A stretch of DNA of 32,978 bases from Fervidobacterium thailandense (GTDB taxonomy: Bacteria > Thermotogota > Thermotogae > Thermotogales > Fervidobacteriaceae): the NCBI RefSeq assembly GCF_001719065.1, contig NZ_LWAF01000018.1, forward strand, positions 1-32,978, in the 5' to 3' direction. Of this stretch, positions 25,723-32,978 are shown piece by piece. The notes below the pieces were generated by a model. That model saw only the letters and a list, made by a program, of their open reading frames with translations, was not told the origin of the DNA and did no database searches. Made by a program: the position numbers and the translations under genes. Numbering within the stretch: position 1 is the first letter of the stretch; every line of letters begins with the position of its first letter.

Positions 25723-26604
25723 ATGAAAGCCATCGAAAACTTTATTGAAATCTTTATGGACGAGTCTGAGTCTGAAGATAAAAGATTCACGTCCATTTGT
25801 TCTATTAGTGGAAATCCTACTACACTGTTAGCTAAGGAAAATGAACTAAGGAAACAGCTAAACAGATTCCAGATAAGTGAACTAAAGTTTTCTGAACTTC
25901 ACAGAAGGAATGTTCCTAAGGAACTGATTTACACTTTTTTAGATATTGCTATACTATCCTCAATAAATGGAGAGATACGGATAGACGTTCTAACTTTTGA
26001 TAAACATGATAGCCGGCATAATGTTAGAGGTCGGGATGATGAGGAAAATTTAAAAAGGATGATTTATCATTTGCTTCGGAATGTTTGTTATAACTGGAAA
26101 GCGAAAAGTTTCGCTTTTTACCCAGATCAACATACCAATTTCTCCAGATTTTTAGAACCTTCCAAATACATTGAACTGACCAAATTAAATCCTTTATCGA
26201 AAAAAATAAAGGATAAAAGCCTTTTTCGTGATGAGAGTTGGTTTCCCAAAGTCGAGAAGGTTGAGATGAAAGATTCTAAAGCTGTTGCTATTATACAACT
26301 TTGCGACATTTTTGCTGGTATTCACAGATTTTCGCTATCAAGAATGGAAAAGCTAAAATACATAAAAAATTGCAGGTTAGGTCAAATGCCAATGTTTCAA
26401 CCACAAGAAATCAAAGAAGAGAGTTCTTCAGAAAAGCTTAGATTCGATATTATCTTTTACATCAAAGAACAAGCTGAAAAGCATAAGTTACCTATAAGCC
26501 TTGAAAGCAAGGGATACTTGTGTACTCACGATCCAAAATGCAACTTGAATTTTTGGTTTTATTCTCCCCAATCAGAAAAAGATAAAGCACCCACAAGAAG
26601 GTAG
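25723..26604 (+). CDS. DUF3800 family protein
   Basis: This 293-residue protein of unknown function matches the DUF3800 pattern, a predicted RNase H-like fold. It has IFMDESES near residues 10-17 with the acidic pair D13/E14, an ISELKFSELHRR stretch near 45-56, and AIIQLCDIFAGIHRF near 189-203, where the aspartate at 195 would complete the acidic site. DUF3800 genes are common in phage, plasmid and defence regions, and a nuclease role is often suggested but not established for most. The ATG follows AGGTGGTGA. The gene is intact, lies between the end of the polysaccharide operon and IS copy C, and does not belong to glycan synthesis. It was probably acquired with mobile DNA. Confidence 0.75.
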   Translation: MKAIENFIEIFMDESESEDKRFTSICSISGNPTTLLAKENELRKQLNRFQISELKFSELHRRNVPKELIYTFLDIAILSSINGEIRIDVLTFDKHDSRHNVRGRDDEENLKRMIYHLLRNVCYNWKAKSFAFYPDQHTNFSRFLEPSKYIELTKLNPLSKKIKDKSLFRDESWFPKVEKVEMKDSKAVAIIQLCDIFAGIHRFSLSRMEKLKYIKNCRLGQMPMFQPQEIKEESSSEKLRFDIIFYIKEQAEKHKLPISLESKGYLCTHDPKCNLNFWFYSPQSEKDKAPTRR

Positions 26605-26738
26605 TTTTTATTTTTGTCGTATATTTTAAGTGCATACCTTTGTTTTTTTTCTCATACTGACACCCTGTCCAAAGTAAGTAGGAAATGATACTTGAAAAAA
26701 CGAGCTACACCAAATAACATTCTATTAGTTACTCTTGG

Positions 26739-27687
26739 GTCTGTTCGACGATATGATTAGGGTACGATATTAAAGGATATACTGCTCGGTCTTCGACAAA
26801 AATCTCGGTCTTTGAAATCTCCTTCGGCTCGCAAAAACGATATTTTTCTCTGCTTCAACAATACACTATCTCCACTGTTCTCGCAGTTCACTTGCTTGTG
26901 TATTCCGTTTTCTTTCACTTAACACGCTCCACAACTCAGCCAAACGCAAATAGCTCTTCAAAGTGATTCAGCACGTATTCCATCAACGGCTTTTGTATCT
27001 TCACCCAGTCTCCTGGCTCTTGCATTCTCAACTTCCGCTTGATGTTGTGGAGCACAACAAACGCTTTGATGTACTTAATCACGTTCGTTAGGTTCTTGAA
27101 CCCTCTTCTAATTTGCGTGAAGAACGCAAGAATGCTGTTTCTGGATTCTACCGCTTGATTTACTCTGGAGCTGATGGTTTTGTGGGAAATGTTCAAATAC
27201 TCACAGGCTTGAGCGTATGAGGTTAATCCATCAGATAGCACAAGCTTTGGCTGACAAGGGGATATTAGCTTGATGGCTTGGAGCGTATCACGGTTGAGAG
27301 AGACACGGAAGTTAGCAATCAGGTAGTTATCGAAGCTAACGGCAAGGAAGACATAGACAGTATCGGTCTTTCCCTTTGAAGCGAGTTTTTCGAACTTTTC
27401 ATCGACACAAAGGACCTCAAAATGGATGGGAGTAAACTTGATGGCAGAAGAGAGTGCATTTATCCAGCGGTAGATGGTAGAGACACTTGGAGAGTAGCTG
27501 TTGAGAGATAGGATGTTTCTGAATGGACGTAGACTTTGTGATGATGGCAGTAGGGACAAGAAGGTCTTTGAGGAAGGTTGATTTTTCTTGGCATGTGTAT
27601 ACCTCCTTTCGTGGGATGGAGGGGTGTACCCCTTTTTAAGGAGTTATACAATAATTCGGTGGGTTTTCATAATTCCGTGGAACAGTC
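26739..27687 (-). mobile_element. IS copy C (about 949 bp, IS6/IS240-like)
   Basis: This is the best preserved copy by length. Left end GTCTGTTCGACG; right end in reverse complement GACTGTTCCACGG. Left flank ACTCTTGG and right flank TAGGAGATA show no target duplication. The right flank is the tail of a DUF4145-like gene also found at 8237-8265, so this copy replaced or deleted the front of that gene. Orientation is the same as copies A and B. Confidence 0.82.
26936..27594 (-). pseudogene. IS transposase, one frameshift (copy C)
   Basis: The start is ATG 27594 after AGGAGG, giving MPRKINLPQRPSCPYCHHHK (half zinc ribbon). The frame must then move back by one base (or forward by two) to join LRPFRNILSLNSYSPSVSTI and the catalytic core: LCVDEKFEKL, LVLSDGLTSY, NQAVESRNSIL. 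The core frame is open from 27559 to the stop at 26936. The second half of the zinc ribbon seems to be missing, suggesting an ancestral internal deletion shared by all three copies. Activity would need programmed frameshifting; no obvious slippery heptamer is visible at the join. Confidence 0.7.
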
Positions 27688-27688
27688 T

Positions 27689-27717
27689 AGGAGATACTGG
27701 AAAAGGGGTTATTGTGA
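27689..27717 (+). pseudogene. Tail of a second DUF4145-like gene
   Basis: Nine codons encoding EILEKGLL and the TGA at 27715-27717 are the same as the end of the gene at 7957-8265. IS copy C directly abuts this fragment, so the rest of the gene has been lost. Confidence 0.7.
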
Positions 27718-27739
27718 CAGGTCATTGTTTAGTTACCAA

Positions 27740-27769
27740 GGGGCGTGATTCAAAGCGCCCCATTTTTTT
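27740..27769 (+). terminator. Rho-independent terminator (duplicate of 8288-8316)
   Basis: The stem GGGGCG (27740-27745) pairs with CGCCCC (27756-27761) around a 10-base loop, followed by A and seven Ts. Confidence 0.85.
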
Positions 27770-27868
27770 ATTGGTTTTTGGGAATTTTCTTTGTCAAAAA
27801 AGCCCTGGTAATATCGTCAATATTTTTGGAATGCAATAACCAGAATGACGGTGAAAGGAGGAATCCTC

Positions 27869-28267
27869 ATGAGGTTCGAGCGAAGAGATCGGGATAATGC
27901 AAAAAGAAGGTTCTACCAACTACAGGAAGGTGTCGACCCATTAACCGATGGCAGATTTGTAATTAGTGAGGAACAAACAATACTCCGGTTACTGGAAAAC
28001 TTTCCATTTGGAGAAGTTGTTAGAACTGTCTTGGCTTTCGTATCGATGCTTAAAGATTACTTTGATGGTAGGTATAAAGAGGTACCGTTGGGGACGATTA
28101 CGGCGATAATTGCTGCCATGTTGTACTTTCTCATGCCGATGGACGTGATTCCAGACCTGATTCCATTTGTTGGCTGGATCGACGATGCTTTCGTAATTAG
28201 ATTTTGCTTTGAACTTGTCAGAAGCGATGTTGAAAGGTACCTGGAGCAAAAGGAAAACTTCATGTGA
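27869..28267 (+). CDS. DUF1232 (YkvA-like) membrane protein
   Basis: This 132-residue protein contains the DUF1232 core: a membrane helix with AAMLYFLMPMDVIPDLIPFV near residues 83-102 and GWIDDAFVIRF after it. The P-x-D-x-I-P-D motif is diagnostic of the family. Its function is unknown, and homologues are small inner-membrane proteins. The true start is ATG 27869, six bases after AAAGGAGG; an in-frame ATG at 27845 has no ribosome site. The gene follows the duplicated terminator, so it must have its own promoter, and I see no strong one in the 100 bases upstream. It is not obviously linked to polysaccharide synthesis. Confidence 0.85.
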   Translation: MRFERRDRDNAKRRFYQLQEGVDPLTDGRFVISEEQTILRLLENFPFGEVVRTVLAFVSMLKDYFDGRYKEVPLGTITAIIAAMLYFLMPMDVIPDLIPFVGWIDDAFVIRFCFELVRSDVERYLEQKENFM

Positions 28268-28372
28268 ACCTGGTTTTCATCAGTGCTTCACCGTTTTGGG
28301 GCTTCCCCTTGCAGAAATTATAACACATACGATGTAAGAATTTTGTAATGACCTTCCAGTGGAAGTGGGATT

Positions 28373-29875
28373 GTGAGGAGGCTCGTCTTTTACGGTATTT
28401 TCCTTCTCGTATTGAGCGTTGACATAGTGTTTGCCGATTTTGTTTTAAATGTGACTAATCATGATTTTAGTAGTTTCGTACCTGTTGGTTCTGGAACACG
28501 AGTTGTGTTTACTCCTGCTCTGTTTGTGTCGAACTACCCTCGCAACGTGGTATCGAGTAAGGGTTCCACCGGCTACGTTTTGGTAAACCCTGCTGAGGGC
28601 ATTTTTTATCTCCATGATCAACTCCCGCCGCTTGCTGAGTTTGGACTTAGTTACAGAGGACGGAATTTCGGTCTGCAGCTGAACTTCGAGCATAAGTACT
28701 CGTTGGGAGCTGCGCTGGTGAAACTTGAAAAATTCACAAACGTGCCCTTAAACCTCGTTGAATATCTTACGGTGGACTTGCCAAGAGCCTTCGATACCAC
28801 AACACCTCACGAGGCTTTTGCTTATTGGTACACTGAAGACCTGTTCTTAGCGTTAGGGCGTTTTAAGATTAAGTGGGGAGATGCGCGCTATCCGATTCAC
28901 ATTTCCGATGTCACATTCCAAGATAACTTAACGTTCAGCGCTAACATTGAACCGTTTCGTTTCACTTTTCACATCATATCGATACTTCCTTGGCTAACGG
29001 CTGAAGAGTTGTACGTTCAAAGTAATTACACACGGGGCGGAGAAACGAGAACTGCGTACACCGAGCCGTACAGAACGATTTTTGCACATAGATTTGATTG
29101 GTTTATTAACTTTCTGGAAGCCACCGTTAGGGTCGGGTTAAGTGAATTGAATCTTGTCGGTGGGAAAATGCCAGATTTGATCGATTTAAGTCCGGTCATG
29201 TTTTTACACAATACCTGGGGCGAGGCGTACAGCAACGTGACCGGGGGACTGGATTTTTCAGTGAGATACAAGGATAGGTGGAAAATATATGGAGAGCTTG
29301 TTTTTGATAACCTCCAACTTCCCACTGAAAAGGGTGACACTTCAAATCCTGAAGCTTACGCGTGGAACGTCGGGGTGGAATATTCAACAAAGCAGGCAAC
29401 CTTTGACCTTACGTTGTGGAGCGAGTATTCGTTCATCAGTGAATGGATGTATGTCTCTGTTGGACTGCCTTACTTAACGTTTGCCACGAGGCAATATCGG
29501 TTAGATCAGTACGTAGGAAAGGCATTTCTCGTAGACTACCCTCTTGGGTTCATCTACGGTCCGGATGCGCGAATGTTTTCTGCGGGTCTGGATTTGAAAT
29601 TTCCCTCGCAGGATTTAAGAGCATCATTCGAGTACAACTACCTTACAAAGGGTTGTGTAAAAGACGAGGAAGTAATAAGGTGGAAATGGTTTTGGGATAG
29701 ATGGACAGCGAACATCCCCGGGCTGAAAAGTGAAACAGAGCCCGCTGGATATGTAACACTTCACATATTCAAGCTAATTTTAGGCTGGAAAAACTTGAGC
29801 TCGACGTTAGTTTTCAATTTGGGTTGGCCAGAAAATTCAGTACTTTTCATGCTTTCATGTAGACTTCCTTTTTAA
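28373..29875 (+). CDS. Predicted outer-membrane beta-barrel protein (possibly Wzi-like)
   Basis: This 500-residue protein has an N-terminal signal peptide (MRRLVFYGIFLLVLSVDIVFA) and then long runs of alternating hydrophobic and polar residues rich in Y, F and W (for example FGLSYRGRNFGLQLNFEHKY), as in outer-membrane barrels. It ends in LPF, with the terminal aromatic residue typical of barrel-assembly signals. Size and layout resemble capsule-assembly Wzi-type barrels, which would fit the nearby polysaccharide locus, but I cannot show the Wzi core motifs, so the specific name is a guess. The start is GTG 28373, with GGAAGTGGG just upstream. It is preceded by a 105-base gap with no convincing promoter. 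Confidence 0.65.
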   Translation: MRRLVFYGIFLLVLSVDIVFADFVLNVTNHDFSSFVPVGSGTRVVFTPALFVSNYPRNVVSSKGSTGYVLVNPAEGIFYLHDQLPPLAEFGLSYRGRNFGLQLNFEHKYSLGAALVKLEKFTNVPLNLVEYLTVDLPRAFDTTTPHEAFAYWYTEDLFLALGRFKIKWGDARYPIHISDVTFQDNLTFSANIEPFRFTFHIISILPWLTAEELYVQSNYTRGGETRTAYTEPYRTIFAHRFDWFINFLEATVRVGLSELNLVGGKMPDLIDLSPVMFLHNTWGEAYSNVTGGLDFSVRYKDRWKIYGELVFDNLQLPTEKGDTSNPEAYAWNVGVEYSTKQATFDLTLWSEYSFISEWMYVSVGLPYLTFATRQYRLDQYVGKAFLVDYPLGFIYGPDARMFSAGLDLKFPSQDLRASFEYNYLTKGCVKDEEVIRWKWFWDRWTANIPGLKSETEPAGYVTLHIFKLILGWKNLSSTLVFNLGWPENSVLFMLSCRLPF

Positions 29876-29927
29876 CGGAACGAATGTTCAGATAGCTTTG
29901 ACTGAAACATCTGGGCTTTCCTAACCT

Positions 29928-30361
29928 TTGTCATGTCCTCACGTAATTCCTAAAAGTCTGGTATTTGTACGCTCTTGGATATTTTTCGGCTTGCTTCTAT
30001 TTTTCTTATTTAGTGAGCATGCGAAGGAATATTCAAGTAGGAGAAGCGTGCGAACGTTAATGCAGTACATGTTTCCTTATTTTTTAGCAGACCATGTTTG
30101 GTTGATGTTTGGATTCCTGGCACTTGTGATATTGGTCTGTATTTACTTGTGAATATTTTCCTATCCTTAAGAAGGATGTTCTTTGGTATCTCTTCCTCTT
30201 CGCCGTTCCCGGCTTCTACATCGCATTCTCCTCGATTTTGAATTTTCACACCAGCTACGATCCTCTTTTTGGACGGTTGGGAGAACCATTTATTCGTGGA
30301 ACGATAAGATCCACGGTTGGAAACGTCATCTTCGTTGCAAATTACAAAACATCAAGGTTCT
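29928..30361 (+). pseudogene. Broken membrane-protein gene
   Basis: Two coding-like segments in different frames abut. The first (29928-30152) encodes 74 residues with two hydrophobic helices (WIFFGLLLFFLFSEHAKEYS and LMFGFLALVILVCIYL). The second is open from 30130 to a TAA at 30359-30361 and encodes KKDVLWYLFLFAVPGFYIAF followed by a soluble stretch. A single indel near 30140 would join them into a ~145-residue membrane protein. The first has no strong ribosome site. I do not recognise the family. Its position after the beta-barrel gene does not clarify its role. Confidence 0.4.
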
Positions 30362-30447
30362 AAAGCTCCACATTTCAACGCGGGAATTCAGAGCCGTTAA
30401 CTTAATCAGATTCTCCGTGGTATACTCCTTTTATTACTCCTCAAACC

Positions 30448-31254
30448 GTGGTGATGCTCTTGAAGAAGTACATAACTAAATCTTTCGCCTTTGACTTGTC
30501 AAGAAAAACACCTAAGAAGCTTGCTATTATTTTCGGACACCTAACATATTCAGCATCCAAACTGTGGAATGTTGCTAATTACGAAGTAGAGAAGAACGGT
30601 GTGTCTATCTATGAACTTGAGTATAAGCTCAAGATAACTTCTTTCCTCGTAACTTGCATTCTCAGAGTGCTCAAGCTGTCTTCCAGAAGCTTCAAGTTGC
30701 CTGGAAGAATACGTTCGATAGGCATACCAAACGTCCACGCTACCAACCCAAGGACGGGCCATTTCCCAGTGACTTGGAAACAGAACGGCTTCAAAGTCGT
30801 TGGTCGTAAGCTCAGGTTGTCTCTTTCAAAGCAAACCAAGGACTACCTCAAATCAGCCCACGGAATCGAGTCCAAGTACGTATGGATAGAGTTACCAAGA
30901 ACTCTATCGCTCGATTCCGTGAAAGTTCAGCAAGTTGAACTTGTTCCGTATCAAGCCTTTGGGCACATCTCTTATTCACTCAGGATAATCTACAGAGAAC
31001 CTATCCAAGATTTCAAAGACCGGCCACAGCTAAACGAGCGCAAGATTTTAGCCATCGACCTGGGTGTTAGTAACTTTACAACGTGCACTGATGGAGCCAA
31101 GAGCTTCGTCATCGATGGCAGGGTACTACAAGGTATCTCCGAGTTTCCAAAAGGGGCTAGGAGTAGTGGCTTTGGCCAGCCCAGCGCGGTTAAGGTTAGT
31201 AAGCTAACATACCGCACGAAGAATCCTCGCATTTTAATGCGGGGAGTAGGTCAA
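30448..31254 (+). pseudogene. tnpB: Decayed tnpB of an IS200/IS605-type element
   Basis: This is a remnant of an RNA-guided TnpB endonuclease gene. The start region reads KKYITKSFAFDLSRKTPKKL (wedge domain). Around 30655-30770 the true frame is another one (RNLHSQSAQAVFQKLQVAWK, then NTFDRHTKRPRYQPKDGPFP), so there are two compensating frameshifts. The original frame then resumes with TWKQNGFKVVGRKLRLSLSK. RuvC-I is present (ILAIDLGVSNFTTCTDGA, D near residue 200). RuvC-II, the zinc finger and RuvC-III are gone: after RVLQGIS the sequence jumps to the 3' end of the element. The product cannot cut DNA. No tnpA is nearby. Confidence 0.8.
31195..31254 (+). ncRNA. 3' end of an IS605-type element with omega-RNA-like hairpins
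   Basis: Two hairpins lie at the right end of the tnpB remnant. GTTAG (31195-31199) pairs with CTAAC (31204-31208). CCTCGCATT (31225-31233) pairs with AATGCGGGG (31236-31244) through nine pairs and a TT loop, followed by AGTAGGTCAA, which looks like the right end of these elements. In known TnpB systems this part forms the omega-RNA scaffold, with the guide beginning just past the end near 31254. RNA identity is inferred from position and fold only. Confidence 0.45.
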
Positions 31255-31310
31255 GTGGAACAGTAAATGATATCAGTTGGGAGTTGTTTATCGATAGATT
31301 CTTTGTTCAA

Positions 31311-31342
31311 AGCAGGCCGTTCGGTCTGCTTTTTTGTTTTTT
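31311..31342 (+). terminator. Rho-independent terminator
   Basis: AGCAGGCCG pairs with CGGTCTGCT (31311-31330) around a minimal loop, followed by a T-rich run to 31342. It closes transcription from the tnpB remnant side before the AAA-ATPase gene. Confidence 0.8.
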
Positions 31343-31510
31343 AGGTGTATAATTTCTTATGTAGGCTCGTTCGTTGGTTTTTTTTGACTTTTGTTACATA
31401 GTGTTGCGTGTTCGATGAAGTTCTCAGGGAGGATAGTTTCGAGCTCTTTCATGAGGTTGGTAGTAAGCGTGGAATAAAGAGTTGGGAAAGCAAGAAGGCG
31501 AGGTGAACGG
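31343..31510. promoter_or_regulatory. Leader of the AAA-ATPase gene with a possible -10 box
   Basis: TATAAT at 31348-31353 follows the terminator directly, but no good -35 lies at the right distance, partly because the T-run of the terminator occupies it. The remaining 150 bases before the ATG hold no gene I can support. Confidence 0.25.
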
Positions 31511-32978
31511 ATGAAGGAATTACCCTTGGGGTTGAATGACTTTAAGGATTTAATAAAGGGCAACTTTGTATATGTTGACAAAACGATGTACATACACGAG
31601 TTGGTAAAGAGGCAAAAGGGATTGTACCTTCTGTCCCGGCCGCGCAGGTTTGGGAAGAGTTTGTTGTTGAGCACGTTGTATTACTTGTTCAAGGGTGAGC
31701 GAGAGTTATTCGAAGGCACGTGGATATACGACAAATGGAGCTGGGAAGAGTATCCGGTGATAAGGATCAACCTTGCCGATGTCAACTCCGAGACGATCGA
31801 GATTTTGAACAAGGAACTTATTAACATTCTCAAGGAGCAGGCAAAGGAGCTGGGAATAGAGCTTGAGGAGTTAGATGAGGCGAGTATAGCTTTCAGGGAA
31901 CTGATACTGAGATGTAAGGAGAAGTACGGAAAGAAAGTGGTCGTGCTGGTGGATGAATACGAAAAGCCGGTGTTGGACAATGTGACGGAGAAGGAGAAGG
32001 TGGAAGAAATAAGGAGGAAATTGAGGAACTTTTACGGTGTGTTGAAAGCGCAAGAGGAGAAGATAAGTTTTTTGTTGATCACGGGACTGACGAAGTTCAC
32101 GAAGATGGGTGTGTTTAGTGCGCTGAATAACTTGACGGACATCTCGTTCAAACCTGAGTATGCGCAGATGCTGGGGTACACGCACGAGGAAGTGATTGAA
32201 TATTTCGATGAGTACATCGCCAGATACCTCCAACTCACAGGGCTGAGCAAAGATGAGTTCTTGGAGATGTTCAGGGAGTACTACGATGGATATTCGTTTG
32301 ATGGGATATGGTACGATGAGGAAGGTAAGGACCGGAGGGTGTACAATCCGTATGCGGTGCTGTTGTTTTTCGATAACATGCGGTTTGCACCGTACTGGAG
32401 CGAGACGGGAGCTCCGAGTTTTGTTTACGAGTACCTCAAGAAACACAAAGTCTCCAGGAAAGACTTGTTTGCTCAGAAGATAGCCCAGAGCGACTTTTCG
32501 CAGTGGGAGATAGAGGACAACCCACCGCACTTGTTCTTAGCACAAGCCGGGTACCTTTCGACGAAGTTAGTGACATCCCGTACGGCTCCACAGCCGATAT
32601 ATGAGTTGTACGTGCCGAACACGGATGCGAGGATAGGGGTGGAGAAGTTGCTGTTTGCGGTGGAGCACAAGCTGGATTTGGCGATGGTGACGAGCAAGGT
32701 GAACGAGCTGGTGTGGGCAGTTGAAACGAGGGATGTGGAGAGGATGGTAGGGGTGATAGACAGTGTGTATGCGAGAGTGAGCTGGAGGGTGAGGAGGCGG
32801 ATAGAGAGGAGTGGGGGGAAGGATCGATTGACACACCTGGAGTCGTTTTATCAGGGGGTTATGGTGAGTTTGATGGAGTCGGCAGGTTTGAGTGTGGTGG
32901 TGGAAGAGGAGAGTGCTGGGGGAAGTGCGGATGTGGTGGTGAGGATGAACGGAGTGGTGTATGTGATCGAGTTGAAGG
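31511..32978 (+). CDS. AAA-ATPase with C-terminal PD-(D/E)XK nuclease-like domain (3' truncated by window end)
   Basis: At least 489 codons are open from ATG 31511 (after GCGAGGTG) to the window edge. The N-terminal AAA-ATPase-like domain begins LPLGLNDFKDLIKGNFVYVD, has Walker A RPRRFGKSLL (lysine near residue 49) and Walker B VVVLVDEYEKP (D148, E149), then a sensor-like FLLITGLTKFTKMG. The end shows GGSADVVVRMNGVVYVIELK (residues ~471-489), the D...E-x-K active-site pattern of the PDDEXK_9 nuclease-like domain usually fused to this ATPase. The family is highly amplified in Thermotogales and Bacteroidetes; its function is not settled (mobile or defence-linked roles are proposed). Only the last few tens of residues should lie outside the window. 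Confidence 0.85.
   Translation, partial: MKELPLGLNDFKDLIKGNFVYVDKTMYIHELVKRQKGLYLLSRPRRFGKSLLLSTLYYLFKGERELFEGTWIYDKWSWEEYPVIRINLADVNSETIEILNKELINILKEQAKELGIELEELDEASIAFRELILRCKEKYGKKVVVLVDEYEKPVLDNVTEKEKVEEIRRKLRNFYGVLKAQEEKISFLLITGLTKFTKMGVFSALNNLTDISFKPEYAQMLGYTHEEVIEYFDEYIARYLQLTGLSKDEFLEMFREYYDGYSFDGIWYDEEGKDRRVYNPYAVLLFFDNMRFAPYWSETGAPSFVYEYLKKHKVSRKDLFAQKIAQSDFSQWEIEDNPPHLFLAQAGYLSTKLVTSRTAPQPIYELYVPNTDARIGVEKLLFAVEHKLDLAMVTSKVNELVWAVETRDVERMVGVIDSVYARVSWRVRRRIERSGGKDRLTHLESFYQGVMVSLMESAGLSVVVEEESAGGSADVVVRMNGVVYVIELK

Larger units (their letters stand above)
27689..27769 (+). repeat. Direct repeat, right copy (gene tail plus terminator)
   Basis: This matches 8237-8316 in the same orientation. 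The match covers the last codons, the stop and the terminator hairpin, and weaker similarity continues a few bases past the T-run (GGTTTTTGGGAA against GGCTTTTGGGAA). Confidence 0.75.

Noticed and set aside
28287-28310. GGGG-CTT-CCCC as a terminator after the DUF1232 gene
   Set aside because: The stem is only four pairs with a three-base loop, and no T-run follows.
31357-31674. - strand ORF across the start of the AAA-ATPase gene
   Set aside because: Most of it is antisense to the clear ATPase N-terminus. The part upstream of 31511 reads somewhat protein-like but has no start of its own and no recognised domain.

Overview
The window looks like the accessory surface-polysaccharide region of a thermophilic Thermotogales bacterium, most likely Fervidobacterium or a close relative. 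This taxonomic call is inference: it rests on moderate G+C, strong AGGAGG-type ribosome sites with GTG/TTG starts, an outer-envelope export protein with stacked SLBB domains, and an AAA-ATPase/PD-(D/E)XK gene of a type common in that order. No rRNA, tRNA or housekeeping marker is present to settle it. All protein genes lie on the + strand; only the insertion-sequence transposases read on the - strand.

Region 1 (1-7612) is a worn cassette. It holds a galactofuranosyltransferase-type gene, a decayed copy of the glf-wzx junction cut off by IS copy A, a CDP-glycerol/ribitol-type polymer transferase, a bifunctional cytidylyltransferase/SDR protein that should make CDP-ribitol, and a Wzx flippase. 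Together these suggest a glycan carrying ribitol (or glycerol) phosphate. Region 2 (7613-8761) is a graveyard: a scrap resembling a cytosine-5 DNA methyltransferase motif, a short DUF4145-like gene or gene end with a clear terminator, and further degraded coding sequence.

Region 3 (8762-25373) is the main exopolysaccharide operon. It starts from a good promoter (TTGAAG, 17 bp, TAAAAT). In order it encodes a 1231-residue SLBB export protein, a Wzz-like co-polymerase with a ruined kinase domain, a WbaP/WcaJ-type initiating sugar-phosphate transferase, a GT4 transferase, a Wzy-like polymerase and two more GT4 transferases. Then come a broken GT2 gene, IS copy B, a GlfT-like GT2 transferase, UDP-galactopyranose mutase (glf) and a second Wzx flippase. 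This is a complete Wzx/Wzy-type pathway: initiation on undecaprenyl phosphate, sugar addition including galactofuranose, flipping, polymerisation, length control and export.

Region 4 (25374-32978) is mobile and mixed. It has a small unrecognised ORF plus a DUF3800 gene, IS copy C, a duplicated gene tail with terminator, a DUF1232 membrane protein, a predicted outer-membrane beta-barrel, a broken membrane gene, a decayed IS200/IS605-type tnpB that keeps its 3' hairpins, and an AAA-ATPase/nuclease-like gene running off the window end.

The structural theme is that three same-orientation copies of one IS (A 2468-3415, B 20960-21806, C 26739-27687) bracket the polysaccharide genes, with truncated genes at their borders. 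An 80-bp direct repeat (8237-8316 and 27689-27769) also brackets the main operon. The locus appears to have been assembled and reshuffled by recombination at these repeats. No CRISPR array was seen.
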